A program made the translations under genes and the position numbers. This document shows positions 15,786 through 23,827 of a stretch of DNA of 38,821 nt, one piece after another. Below the pieces are notes generated by a model. That model did not search any database. It was not told where the DNA came from and saw nothing but the letters and a program-made list of their open reading frames with translations. Numbering within the stretch: the first letter of the stretch is position 1; the number at the start of each line of letters is the position of its first letter. The stretch comes from an uncultured Rubrobacteraceae bacterium (GTDB lineage Bacteria > Actinomycetota > Rubrobacteria > Rubrobacterales > Rubrobacteraceae), in assembly GCA_902806015.1 (NCBI GenBank), contig CADCUZ010000069.1, positions 1 to 38,821 on the forward strand, read 5' to 3'.

Positions 15786-16434
15786 TTGAACGCCATCGGG
15801 GTCGCCATGGGGAGACCAAGATCGCCGCGGGCGTTGTCTCCCCGGAGGGCGAGGTGCTGACGGAGGCCCGCCACTCGACGCCGCACTCGCCGGAGAAGCT
15901 CGTCGAGACCACGGGCCGGGCCATAGAGGAGTTCCGGGGCGGCAACGAGGTCGGCGGGATTTGCCTCGCCGTGCCCGGGCTCGCCCTAGCGCAGGAGAAC
16001 AAGGTGTCACCTTCTCCCCGAATCTGTACGCCATCAAGGGCATCCTGCTCAAAGACAGGGTTGGGCCCGAAATCGGTCTTCCGCTCACGATCGAGAACGA
16101 CGCGAGCGCCGCGGCGTGGGGTGATTTCAGGTTCGGGTCGGGAAGCGAGGTGGACTACCTCATCTTTTTTACCTTGGAGACCGGGGGCGGTGTGATCTCG
16201 CACGGCGTGCTTCTGCGCGGCGTGCTCCTGCGCGGCGCCCAGGGCTCGGGCGGGGAGCTCGGCCACGTGACGGTGCGTGCGATGGGACCCCGCTGCTCCT
16301 GCGGCAACCGTGGTTGCTTGGAGGCCCTCGCCTCCGGCACCACCACGGGCCGCCGCGCGAGGGAGGCCGCCGTCGAGAACCCGGGCTCGGCCCTGGGCCG
16401 CTCGGCCGTCAGACGAAAGGTGCTCGGCGACTAG
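15786..16434 (+). pseudogene. ROK-family sugar kinase (glucokinase-like), frameshifted and shortened
   Basis: The reading begins at TTG 15786 (LNAIGVA) and passes through three frames. Near 15808 it shifts into the frame giving TKIAAGVVSPEGEVLTEAR and GGICLAVPGLALAQEN. Near 16003 it shifts again into VTFSPNLYAIKG, then LTIENDASAAAWGDFRFG and ETGGGV. The ROK zinc motif is CSCGNRGCLEALASG. The family phosphorylates sugars with ATP or acts as a sugar-responsive repressor; the ASAAAWG aspartate region is the kinase type. The C-terminal 60 or so residues expected after the zinc site are missing. A 15-base tandem duplication (16204-16233) repeats the residues GVLLR. Two frameshifts and a short end make it non-functional as a kinase. 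Confidence 0.78.
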
Positions 16435-16436
16435 CC

Positions 16437-17234
16437 ATGCCCCTGGCAATCGTCCCGACCCCCATAGGCAACCTCGAAGACATCACCCTCCGCGCCCTCC
16501 GGTACCTGCGCGATGCGGACCTCGTCGCCTGCGAGGACACCCGGCGCACCGGACGCCTGCTCGTCCACTACGGCATAAAAAAAGCCCTCCTCGCCTACCA
16601 CGAGCACAACGAGGAGCGCCTTGCAAAGGAGCTCGCCGGGCGGGCTGAGACGGAGCGCATCGCCCTCGTCTCGAACGCTGGGACCCCGCTCGTCTCCGAC
16701 CCCGGCTACCCCCTCGTCTCCGCCTGCATCGAGGCCGGCGTAGAGGTCGAAGTCCTGCCCGGACCGTCGGCGCTCGTCACGGCGCTCGTCGCCTCGGGCT
16801 TGCCATCCGACGCCTTTGTTTTTCTTGGCTTTCTTCCGCGCAAAGGCCGGGGACGGAAGGAGATCCTGGCGAGGATCTCCGAAGAACAATACACCTTCGT
16901 GATCTACGAGTCCCCGCATAGGATCAGCGGGACGCTGGCGGAGCTTCCGGCGGAGGCACCGGTGTCCGTCTGTCGGGAGCTCACCAAGCTGCACGAGGAG
17001 GTCTATCGCGGGAGGGCGGCGGAGGCGGCGGGGCGTTTCTCAGAGGGAGCGAAAGGGGAGTTCGTGCTCGTCGTGAGGGGTGGGACGGCCGCCACGGACA
17101 ACCTTGAAGACGCCGTCGAGAGGGCGCGGGGGTACATGGCTGATGGCGAGAGCTCCTCGCGAGCGGCGGCGCGGGCGGCCAGGGAGTCGGGGTTCAAGAA
17201 GGGCGAGGTTTACGATAGGATCGCGAAAGCTTAA
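16437..17234 (+). CDS. rsmI: 16S rRNA (cytidine1402-2'-O)-methyltransferase RsmI
   Basis: A 265-residue SAM-dependent tetrapyrrole-methylase-fold enzyme that 2'-O-methylates C1402 at the decoding centre. The start IVPTPIGNLEDITLRAL is the family hallmark. CEDTRRTGRLL, HEHNE, VSNAGTPLVSDPGYPLV (the SAM-site loop), LPGPSALVTAL and FLGFLPRK follow in order. IYESPHRI and CRELTKLHEE are also present, and the C-terminal RsmI HTH has GFKKGEVYDRIAK. ATG 16437 starts two bases after the stop of the ROK remnant and has only a weak purine stretch upstream. In many actinobacteria rsmI is followed by metG and tatD; here metG is absent. Confidence 0.93.
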   Translation: MPLAIVPTPIGNLEDITLRALRYLRDADLVACEDTRRTGRLLVHYGIKKALLAYHEHNEERLAKELAGRAETERIALVSNAGTPLVSDPGYPLVSACIEAGVEVEVLPGPSALVTALVASGLPSDAFVFLGFLPRKGRGRKEILARISEEQYTFVIYESPHRISGTLAELPAEAPVSVCRELTKLHEEVYRGRAAEAAGRFSEGAKGEFVLVVRGGTAATDNLEDAVERARGYMADGESSSRAAARAARESGFKKGEVYDRIAKA

Positions 17235-17589
17235 CGGTTGGCAGCTGGAATTTCGTAGACCATCTGCTTCTGCCGACGCGGGGAACTAGTGCCTCGGAGC
17301 GCGGTGAGGTGGGCGTCCGGGGTGGACTCCACCGGCCCGAGCACGGGGGTGTGTGAGTTCGTCGCGGAGCCGCCTGACGATCGGCCGATTTGAGAAGAAG
17401 CATTGCGGACGCCTGAAGGGGCTCTCTCCCAATAGCCTTTGGATTGGGCCCCCGGCCCGGATACCGAGGCTGTCTTCGGCGACACTCCGCGTTTTCCTCC
17501 CGGCCTCCTCGAAGGGGACGGGCCTGTGAAGTGCCGCCGCGAGAACGCCGGCGGGAGACCGGTGGGCCTCGCCGGTTCACGACGCTCTG
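17235..17589 (+). other. 355-base gap between rsmI and tatD, no gene seen
   Basis: No open frame with recognisable protein features in any frame. There is a small inverted repeat GGTGGA/TCCACC near 17320-17333 and no T-run. The long leftward frame across tatD and ksgA that ends here is a GC-rich antisense artefact. It may hold the remains of lost sequence, since metG often occupies this place. Confidence 0.4.
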
Positions 17590-17595
17590 TATAAT
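17590..17595 (+). promoter_or_regulatory. -10 box of tatD
   Basis: Consensus TATAAT, 31 bases before ATG 17627. A GGGGAGAGAGG ribosome binding site (17616-17626) lies between. Confidence 0.5.
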
Positions 17596-17626
17596 GCGGC
17601 CCGCTGATGTCTGTCGGGGAGAGAGG

Positions 17627-18394
17627 ATGGACGCCATGCTGGTGGACTCGCACACTCATCTTCTGCGGCTGGAGGTCTCGCCGGAGGAAGCGATGAGGGA
17701 GGCCGTGGAGGCCGGGGTCGGCGCGGTGGTGAACGTGGGGACCGAGGTCGACGACTCGCGGCGCGGGGCGGAGTTGGCGGCCGTATTGCCCAACGTGTAC
17801 TCGACGGTCGGGATACACCCGCACAACGCGGGGACCTACACAGCGGCGGACCTGGAGACTCTGGCAGAACTCGCGGAGTCGCCCGGGATTGTGGCGCTCG
17901 GCGAGGTGGGGTTGGACTACTACCGCTCCGAGTGGTCGAGGGAGGTGCAGTGGGCGTTGTTCGAGGATGCGATCTCGCTCGCCAACGACACGCGGCTGCC
18001 GCTCGTGATCCACTCCAGGCAGGCCTTCGCCGACACGATGGCTTGCCTGGGGAGCGCCAGGGTGCCGGTCGTCCTCCACTGCTTCGAGGGCGGCGACCGC
18101 GAGGTCCGCGAGGCCACCGAACGCGGCTACTACGTAGGCCTCGCCGGGAACATCACCTACACCAACAACGAGACGGCCAAGGTGCTCCGGCTCATAAACG
18201 AGGAGCGCATCCTCGTGGAGACGGACGCCCCCTACCTGAGCCCCCAGCCCGTGCGCGACAAGAAGAACGTGCCGAAGAATGTCGCCCACACGGCCGCCTT
18301 CGTCGCGGAGCGGCTCGGTTTCGAAGACGAAGAGTTCGCCACCCTCACCGCCCGCAACGCCAGGAACTTCTACGGCCTGCCGCTCGAAGTGTGA
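17627..18394 (+). CDS. tatD: TatD-family metal-dependent hydrolase (DNase)
   Basis: A 255-residue TIM-barrel hydrolase with two divalent metals, with 3'-5' exonuclease activity in characterised members. Metal ligands and family motifs are visible: DSHTHL near the N-terminus, VGIHPHNA, GEVGLDYY, VIHSRQAF, LHCFEGG and ETDAPYLSPQPVR. ATG 17627 and ATG 17636 are both possible: GGGGAG fits the first, GAGAGG the second, and family members usually begin close to MLVDSHTH. The position before ksgA is the conserved actinobacterial one. An rpf-like gene often between them is absent, and the 201 bases that follow hold only a 60-codon frame (18407-18589) that I do not recognise. Confidence 0.9.
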   Translation: MDAMLVDSHTHLLRLEVSPEEAMREAVEAGVGAVVNVGTEVDDSRRGAELAAVLPNVYSTVGIHPHNAGTYTAADLETLAELAESPGIVALGEVGLDYYRSEWSREVQWALFEDAISLANDTRLPLVIHSRQAFADTMACLGSARVPVVLHCFEGGDREVREATERGYYVGLAGNITYTNNETAKVLRLINEERILVETDAPYLSPQPVRDKKNVPKNVAHTAAFVAERLGFEDEEFATLTARNARNFYGLPLEV

Positions 18395-18595
18395 ACGGAG
18401 GACCGCGTGAGCGCCTGTGGGCCGACCCGGAAACCCGGCGAGGGATGCTCGGCGGCGAGGGGTGCCCGATCGGCGACCGCTTCGAGGGCGGACCCCGTCG
18501 TGCACGCGCGCCTGGAACCCGTAGTGCTGGAGCAAGAGCAGTTCCGGGGTTTCGTCGTCGGGCCCCACGCGGCGCCGGAAGATGCGTGAGCGAGG

Positions 18596-19372
18596 ATGCC
18601 TGATCCCGGCAGGCCCAAGAAGAAGCTCGGCCAGCATTTCCTGAAGGACCCGAACACGGCCAGGATAGTCGCCTCGGGCGTTGCGGCAGAGGACGTGGTG
18701 CTGGAGGTCGGCCCCGGACGCGGCTTTTTGACTGCCTTTCTGGCCGAGAGGGCAAAGCTTGTCCACGCCGTGGAGCTGGACCCCGACGTGCTGCCCGCGC
18801 TCCGCGAGGCCGTGGGAGAGGGATACAACGTCCACATCCATGAGGGCGACGCCCTCCGCTTCGATTACTCGCGCCTCGAACCCGCGCCGAACAAGATGGT
18901 GGCCAACCTCCCGTACAATGTCGCCTCGCCACTGGTTTTGATGATGCTGGAACAGGTGCGCAGCCTGCAGACCCTGCGGTTCATGGTGCAGTTGGAGGTG
19001 GCCCGCCGGATGGCGGCCCGGCGGGGGACGAAGGACTACGGTTCCTACGCCGTTCTCGTGGGGCTTCTCGCTGGGGTGAGGATCCTGCATAAAGTCCCGC
19101 CCACGGTCTTCGATCCGCCTCCCCGCGTACACTCGGCCGTCGTGGAGATCGAGCGGAGAGAACCGCCGAAGGACTACGAACGGGTTAAGGGCCTGGTGCT
19201 CGGTGCGTTCAGGAGCCGCCGCAAGCGGCTCGTCAACAACCTGCCGGAGCCAGCCCGCGCGGGGGCGCCGCGGGCCTTGGTCTCCCGAGGTCACGGCCCG
19301 GACGCGCGGGCGGAGGAGCTGTCGCCGGAAGACTTCGTCGCGCTCTACCGGGCGCTGTCGTGGGCGCTGTGA
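18596..19372 (+). CDS. rsmA: 16S rRNA (adenine1518/1519-N6,N6)-dimethyltransferase KsgA/RsmA
   Basis: A 258-residue SAM-dependent enzyme that dimethylates two adenines in the 3' hairpin of 16S rRNA late in 30S assembly. It opens with KKKLGQHFLKDPN. Motif I is LEVGPGRGFLT (residues 36-46), the acidic end of strand 2 is VELDPD, and motif IV is NLPYN (104-108). The C-terminal part has VPPTVFDPPPRVHSAVVEI and FRSRRKRLVNNL. ATG 18596 is the obvious start; a weak GAGCGAGG lies directly before it. Its stop overlaps the ispE start by four bases, indicating one transcript. Confidence 0.93.
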   Translation: MPDPGRPKKKLGQHFLKDPNTARIVASGVAAEDVVLEVGPGRGFLTAFLAERAKLVHAVELDPDVLPALREAVGEGYNVHIHEGDALRFDYSRLEPAPNKMVANLPYNVASPLVLMMLEQVRSLQTLRFMVQLEVARRMAARRGTKDYGSYAVLVGLLAGVRILHKVPPTVFDPPPRVHSAVVEIERREPPKDYERVKGLVLGAFRSRRKRLVNNLPEPARAGAPRALVSRGHGPDARAEELSPEDFVALYRALSWAL

Positions 19373-20244
19373 CGGGGGAGGTCCGGCTCAAGGCCTACGC
19401 CAAGGTCAACTACGCCCTCGACGTGGTAGGCGTGCGCCCCGACGGTTACCACGAGATCCGGACGGTCATGCAGAGCCTCTCGCTAGCCGACGAAGTAGCG
19501 GTGGAGCGCATCGGCGAGGGGTTCGAGCTGCGCGTCGAGCCGGAGAACCCGGGGATCGGGCCGCGGGAAGATAACTCGGCGTACCGTGCGTGGAAGCTGC
19601 TCTGCGAGCTGTGCGGCGCGGGGTTGCCTACTAGGGTGACGCTGCGCAAGAACGTCCCAGCCGGCGCAGGCCTCGGCGGGGGCTCGTCGGACGCGGCGGC
19701 CGTGTTGCACGGTATGGATGAACTTTTCGGCCTCGGGCTCTCCGCCGAGGAGCTGCGAAGCGTCGGGGTGCGGATCGGAGCGGACGTGCCCTTCTGCCTC
19801 ACCGGCGGGACCGCGCTCGGTGAAGGAGTCGGGGAGGCCCTGACCCCCGTCCCTGCGCCGCCGGACCACCGCCTGCTCGTCGTCAAGCCGCCACGGGGGG
19901 CAGAGACCGGGAGGGTCTACCGGGCGTACGACGGAGATCCCACCCGGAGCGGGAACTCCACAGATCACGTCCTGGCAGCGCTGCGCACCGGGGACCTCGC
20001 CGCGCTCGCCGGTGCGCTAGGCAACGACCTCGCGCCGTTCACGAAAGCGGAACTGCCGGAGGTGGCGGAGCTTGAGGAGAGGCTCCTGGGGGCTGGCGCG
20101 CTTGGGGCCTCCGTGACCGGCAGCGGCAGCGCCGTGTACGGGCTGTTCCGCGACGAGAAGACGGCCGAGCGGGCGAGGGGGAAGATCGGCGCCCCCTTCG
20201 CCGGCGTCCACGCGCCCGTGCCCCTCGGGTCCGAGGAGATCTAA
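19369..20244 (+). CDS. ispE: 4-diphosphocytidyl-2-C-methyl-D-erythritol kinase IspE
   Basis: A 291-residue GHMP kinase of the MEP isoprenoid pathway, phosphorylating CDP-ME at the 2-hydroxyl. AKVNYALDVVG near the start holds the active-site lysine. RPDGYHEIRTVMQSL follows, then the glycine-rich phosphate loop PAGAGLGGGSSDAAA (97-111). The catalytic aspartate is in GADVPFCLTGG, and the third GHMP motif is ASVTGSGSAVYGLF. GTG 19369 overlaps the ksgA stop (GTGA). A GTG nine bases earlier (19360) would add three residues. No separate ribosome binding site is visible, which fits coupled translation. Confidence 0.92.
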   Translation: MTGEVRLKAYAKVNYALDVVGVRPDGYHEIRTVMQSLSLADEVAVERIGEGFELRVEPENPGIGPREDNSAYRAWKLLCELCGAGLPTRVTLRKNVPAGAGLGGGSSDAAAVLHGMDELFGLGLSAEELRSVGVRIGADVPFCLTGGTALGEGVGEALTPVPAPPDHRLLVVKPPRGAETGRVYRAYDGDPTRSGNSTDHVLAALRTGDLAALAGALGNDLAPFTKAELPEVAELEERLLGAGALGASVTGSGSAVYGLFRDEKTAERARGKIGAPFAGVHAPVPLGSEEI

Positions 20245-20561
20245 CCCGGAGGGCCAAATCCGCTTTTGGGTGCTGGGCGCACTCTTCGATCGGGTAAGGG
20301 CCATCTTGCCCCAAAACGAGCATGCGGAGTGGGGGTTCCGGGTGGCCGGTTGGAGGACGGCGAGACCCCGCGGGGGTGCATGGCCCGCGAGGTACTGGAG
20401 GGGCCCAAAATCCGACGGTCGGGTTTTAGGCTCCTGCTCGACGCGTGGGCCTTCGGGGTCTTTCGGGCTCGGCGGGCTTGGGGCGCCGCCTCGCCGGCGG
20501 GTTACGCGAGGGCGGTTCGGGCGGGAGGCTGCCGTTTTGCCGCGTCGGGACGGTTCGGGTT
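20245..20561 (+). other. 317-base gap before tRNA-Gln, no gene seen
   Basis: Frames are open because of the GC content but show no recognisable protein. A GGCCCAAAAT...GGGTTTTAG stretch near 20401-20430 has a short CCGAC/GTCGG palindrome followed by TTTT (20424-20427). It could weakly terminate the ispE transcript. Confidence 0.3.
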
Positions 20562-20590
20562 CTGACGTACAAAAGGGGCTCCGCTATAAT
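20562..20590 (+). promoter_or_regulatory. Promoter of tRNA-Gln
   Basis: CTGACG (20562-20567), 17 bases, then consensus TATAAT (20585-20590), 25 bases before the mature tRNA 5' end. Confidence 0.65.
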
Positions 20591-20615
20591 CGCAGCGTCG
20601 CGAAGCGGTTTCTTT

Positions 20616-20686
20616 TGGGGCGTGGCCAAGAGGCAAGGCACCGGGTTTTGGTCCCGGGATCGCAGGTTCGAATCCTGCCGCCCCAG
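20616..20686 (+). tRNA. tRNA-Gln (anticodon TTG)
   Basis: A 71-base cloverleaf. The acceptor is TGGGGCG with CGCCCCA (20679-20685) and discriminator G20686. The anticodon stem is CCGGG/CCCGG with loop TTTTGGT, so the anticodon is TTG (Gln). The T arm is GCAGG TTCGAAT CCTGC. CCA is not encoded. The U1-A72 pair and G73 are typical of bacterial glutamine tRNA. It lies between ispE and glmU. Confidence 0.95.
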
Positions 20687-20737
20687 CCCCCGGTCGCGAC
20701 GGCAGGTGAGGCTAACGAATAGGAGTTGCCAAGGCCC

Positions 20738-22132
20738 ATGTCTCACGACCCGCCAATCTTCGCCGTGGTCCTGGCGGCCGGCAGGGGGACCCGGATGAAG
20801 TCCAACCAGGCCAAGGTGCTGCACACCCTCTGCGGCGTGCCGATGGTCAACTACGTTATTGAGGCAACCAGGCCCCTCCTGCCGGAGGGGCTCTTCGTCG
20901 TGGTGGGCCACCAGGCCGAGCTGGTCGAGGCGGTCCTGCCCCCCGACGCAACGCCCGTGCTGCAAAGGGAGCAGCGGGGAACGGGGGACGCGGTGCGGGT
21001 CGCGCTGGACGCGCTGGGCGGGCAGGAGGACGGCGTGTTGCTCGTCGTGAACGGGGACGGGCCACTCATCTCGGACCGGACGCTCGGTGAACTTCTGGAG
21101 CGGCACCGCTCGGCCGGGTTGGGGGCGACGGTGCTCGTGGCGCAGCTGGAAGACCCCAGCGGGCTCGGGCGGGTAGTCGAGGAGGCTGGGGTCGTCAGGA
21201 TCGTCGAGGAGCGGGACGCGAGCGAGGCCGAGCGGGAGAATCGGCTCGTCAACCTGGGGCTGTACGCCTTCGAGCTGTCTGAGATCCGGGGCGCCGTCGC
21301 GGGCCTCGAGTCCGGCAACGACCAGGGGGAGCTGTACCTGACGGACGTGCTCGAGACCATCGGGCGGAGGAGCCGGGCGGTCACCTACAAGCTGGAGAAC
21401 CTGGAGGAGGCCAACCTCGTCAACGACCGGGCGCAGCTCGCCAGGGCGGAGGAGATCCTGCGCCGCAGGATCCTCGACGCGCACATGAGGAACGGGGTGA
21501 CGGTCAGGGACCCGGCCAGCACGCACATCGAGGCGTCCGTGAGGATCGGACGGGACACCGTGATCCTGCCGGGCAGCTTCCTGCTGGGCCACACGGAGAT
21601 AGGCTCTGACTGCGTGATCGGGCCTTCGGCCGACCTGCTCGACACCGCGGTCGGCGACGGCGCCCGGGTCGAGCACTCCGTAGGGCGGGGCGCGGTAGTG
21701 GGCGAGGACGTCAGCGTCGGACCGTACTCGTTTTTGCGGCCGGGGACGGTGCTGGAGGCCGGGGCGAAGGTCGGCGCGTACTGCGAGGTGAAGAACACGC
21801 GGGTTGGCAAAGGCAGCAAGGTGCCCCACCTCTCCTACATCGGGGACGCCGAGATAGGGGAGGGGGCCAACCTCGGGGCCGGAACGATAACCGCCAACTA
21901 CGACGGCGTGAACAAGAGCCGTACCAGCATCGGGGACGGCGCCTTCACGGGTATCAACACCAATCTTGTCGCGCCGGTTACAATAGGCGCGGACTCGTAC
22001 ACGGGGGCCGGCAGCGTCGTCAGCAAGGACGTCCCGCCCGGGAGGCTCGCCGTCGGGGCGCCGGCGCGCGCGATCAAGGAATCACCGCAGAGCCAGAGAA
22101 AGCGAGCTATGAGGGACCAGAAGGGGGACTAG
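20738..22132 (+). CDS. glmU: Bifunctional UDP-GlcNAc pyrophosphorylase / GlcN-1-P acetyltransferase GlmU
   Basis: A 464-residue cytoplasmic enzyme that makes UDP-GlcNAc for the cell wall. The N-terminal uridyltransferase domain opens with VVLAAGRGTRMKS (10-22), followed by QREQRGTGDAV and VVNGDGPLIS. A left-handed beta-helix begins near residue 250 (hexapeptide repeats such as IGRDTVILPG). The acetyltransferase active-site histidine is His364 in VPHLSYIGDAEIG, matching His363 of E. coli. ANYDGVNKSRT follows. ATG 20738 is preferred; the AGGAG at 20721 is somewhat far, and a TTG at 20726 lies directly on it. prs follows after four bases, so they are likely co-transcribed. Confidence 0.94.
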   Translation: MSHDPPIFAVVLAAGRGTRMKSNQAKVLHTLCGVPMVNYVIEATRPLLPEGLFVVVGHQAELVEAVLPPDATPVLQREQRGTGDAVRVALDALGGQEDGVLLVVNGDGPLISDRTLGELLERHRSAGLGATVLVAQLEDPSGLGRVVEEAGVVRIVEERDASEAERENRLVNLGLYAFELSEIRGAVAGLESGNDQGELYLTDVLETIGRRSRAVTYKLENLEEANLVNDRAQLARAEEILRRRILDAHMRNGVTVRDPASTHIEASVRIGRDTVILPGSFLLGHTEIGSDCVIGPSADLLDTAVGDGARVEHSVGRGAVVGEDVSVGPYSFLRPGTVLEAGAKVGAYCEVKNTRVGKGSKVPHLSYIGDAEIGEGANLGAGTITANYDGVNKSRTSIGDGAFTGINTNLVAPVTIGADSYTGAGSVVSKDVPPGRLAVGAPARAIKESPQSQRKRAMRDQKGD

Positions 22133-22139
22133 CGCGGTG

Positions 22140-23132
22140 ATGGAGAACGGCCACCTGACGCAGAACACGGAGAAGCGGCTTATGATCGTCAGCGGCGAGG
22201 GCTACCCGGAGCTCGCCGAGAGGATAGCCGATCGGCTGGACATGGACCTGAGCAGGGTCGAGCTCGTCAAGTTCCCCGGCGGCGAGCTCTACGCGAGGTA
22301 CCTGGAGAGCGTGCGCGGGGCCGACATGTTCATAGTCCAGTCCCTGGGCGAGCCGGTCAACGAGAACCTGATGCAACTCCTCATCATGATAGACGCGGCC
22401 AAGCGGGCGTCCGCCAAGCGGATCGTAGCGGTCCTCCCGTGGTACGCCTACTCGCGCCAAGACCGCAAGACGAAGCCGCGCGAGCCCATAACGGCGCGGC
22501 TCGTCGCAAACATGATACAGGCCGCCGGCGCCGAGCGGGTGATGACGATGGACCTGCACACGGGCCAGATCGAGGGCTACTTCACCTTCCCTGTGGACCA
22601 CCTGACGGCGATGCACACGTTCGTGGACTACTTCGTGGACCAGAACTTCAAGGACGCCGAGGACGCGGTGGTCGTGGCCCCGGACACGGGCGAGGTGAAG
22701 GTCGCCAAGCAGCTCGCTGGGCACCTCGGGCTGCCGTGGGCCATCGTGAACAAGATGCGCGACAGGCCGGACCGCTCGGAGGTGACGCACGTCATCGGCG
22801 ACGTCGCGGGCAAGCGCGTCATCATGATCGACGACATCATCGCCACCGGGGGCACCCTGGTGAACGCCGCCGCCCGCCTGGTCGAGGACGGGGCGACGGA
22901 GGTCCGTGCCGCCGCCACTCACGGCGAGTTTTCGGGGGGTGCCTACCGTAGGATCGAGGACTCCCTCATAAAAGAGGTGGTCGTGACGGACACGCTTCCC
23001 TTGAAGAGCGACCAGCCACAGGCTAAGATCAAGACGCTTACTATTGCCCCGATCCTCGCCAGCACTATAAAAAACGTCTTTACGGACGAGTCCGTAAGCG
23101 AGGTGTTCATGGGCGAGAACCAACTTTTCTGA
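22140..23132 (+). CDS. prs: Ribose-phosphate pyrophosphokinase (PRPP synthetase)
   Basis: A 330-residue enzyme that makes PRPP from ribose-5-phosphate and ATP, feeding purine, pyrimidine, histidine and tryptophan synthesis. Family features are ELVKFPGGELYARYLESVRG, YSRQDRKTKPREPITARL (the flexible ATP/catalytic loop), MDLHTGQIEGYF and VVAPDTGEVKVAKQLA. The PRPP loop is VIMIDDIIATGGTL (about 227-240). The common F-x-D-G-E motif reads F-P-G-G-E here. Start is ATG 22140 or the GTG directly before it (22137). It lies in the glmU - prs - rplY order typical of actinobacteria. Confidence 0.93.
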   Translation: MENGHLTQNTEKRLMIVSGEGYPELAERIADRLDMDLSRVELVKFPGGELYARYLESVRGADMFIVQSLGEPVNENLMQLLIMIDAAKRASAKRIVAVLPWYAYSRQDRKTKPREPITARLVANMIQAAGAERVMTMDLHTGQIEGYFTFPVDHLTAMHTFVDYFVDQNFKDAEDAVVVAPDTGEVKVAKQLAGHLGLPWAIVNKMRDRPDRSEVTHVIGDVAGKRVIMIDDIIATGGTLVNAAARLVEDGATEVRAAATHGEFSGGAYRRIEDSLIKEVVVTDTLPLKSDQPQAKIKTLTIAPILASTIKNVFTDESVSEVFMGENQLF

Positions 23133-23149
23133 TAGGTCAGGAGAACTAG

Positions 23150-23827
23150 ATGGCGGACAACGTGACCTTGCAGGCCAACGAGCGCGAGGGGCGGGGCAAG
23201 AACGCGGCCCGGCGCCTGAGGGCCTCCGGTATGACCCCGGCGATCCTCTACGGCGACCGGGAGAGCACGTCGCTTGCGGTCGAGACGAGAACTCTTGACT
23301 ACACCCTCACCCACTTCGGGGACAACGCCCTCTACGACATCGACCTCGGCACCGGGAGCTCGACAGCCCGCGTAGTGGACGCGCACCGGGACCCCGTAAC
23401 CGGCCTGCTGGTCCACGTGGACTTCGCGCCGGTGAACATGCGCGAAAAGATCGAGGTCACCGTCCCGCTGACGGTCCTCGGCGAGGCCGCCGGCGCCGAG
23501 GAGGGCGGCGTGCTGCAGCAGGTCGCGTACGAGATCCAGGTCGAGACCCTGCCGGGGGATATCCCGCAGGAGATCACCCTCGACGTCACGAACCTAGGGA
23601 TGAACGAGAACCTCTCCCTCGGCGACCTGACCCTTCCCGAGGGCGTCACCCTGCTCTCCGACCCGGAAGAGGTCGCCGCAACGGTTACCGCGCCGACGGA
23701 GATCACCGACGAGGAGATGGAGGCCGCCGGCATCGTCGAGGAGGAATCCGACGAGGAGATTGCCGAGGGCAAGGCGGCCGATGGTGAGGAGGGCGCCACG
23801 GAAGGCGAAGACGGGGAGAACGCGTAA
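23150..23827 (+). CDS. rplY: 50S ribosomal protein L25/general stress protein CTC
   Basis: A 225-residue protein that binds 5S rRNA in the large subunit. The N-terminal L25 domain (LQANEREGRGKNAARRLR, MTPAILYG) spans about residues 5-95. The C-terminal TL5/CTC beta domain (VDFAPVNMREKIEVTVPL, QVETLPGDIPQEITLDV) spans about 95-185. An acidic tail rich in E, D and G ends the protein. ATG 23150 has AGGAG nine bases upstream. The coding end overlaps the likely start of pth. Confidence 0.93.
   Translation: MADNVTLQANEREGRGKNAARRLRASGMTPAILYGDRESTSLAVETRTLDYTLTHFGDNALYDIDLGTGSSTARVVDAHRDPVTGLLVHVDFAPVNMREKIEVTVPLTVLGEAAGAEEGGVLQQVAYEIQVETLPGDIPQEITLDVTNLGMNENLSLGDLTLPEGVTLLSDPEEVAATVTAPTEITDEEMEAAGIVEEESDEEIAEGKAADGEEGATEGEDGENA

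Noticed and set aside
18407..18589. A 60-codon frame between tatD and ksgA
   Set aside because: It has a plausible GTG start, but the sequence is low in hydrophobic residues, unconserved in appearance and matches no family; not enough to call a gene.
17231..19294. A 687-codon leftward open frame across tatD and ksgA
   Set aside because: It is antisense to two clearly conserved genes, and its translation is rich in R, H, G and P with no domain. Such frames arise from GC-rich third codon positions.
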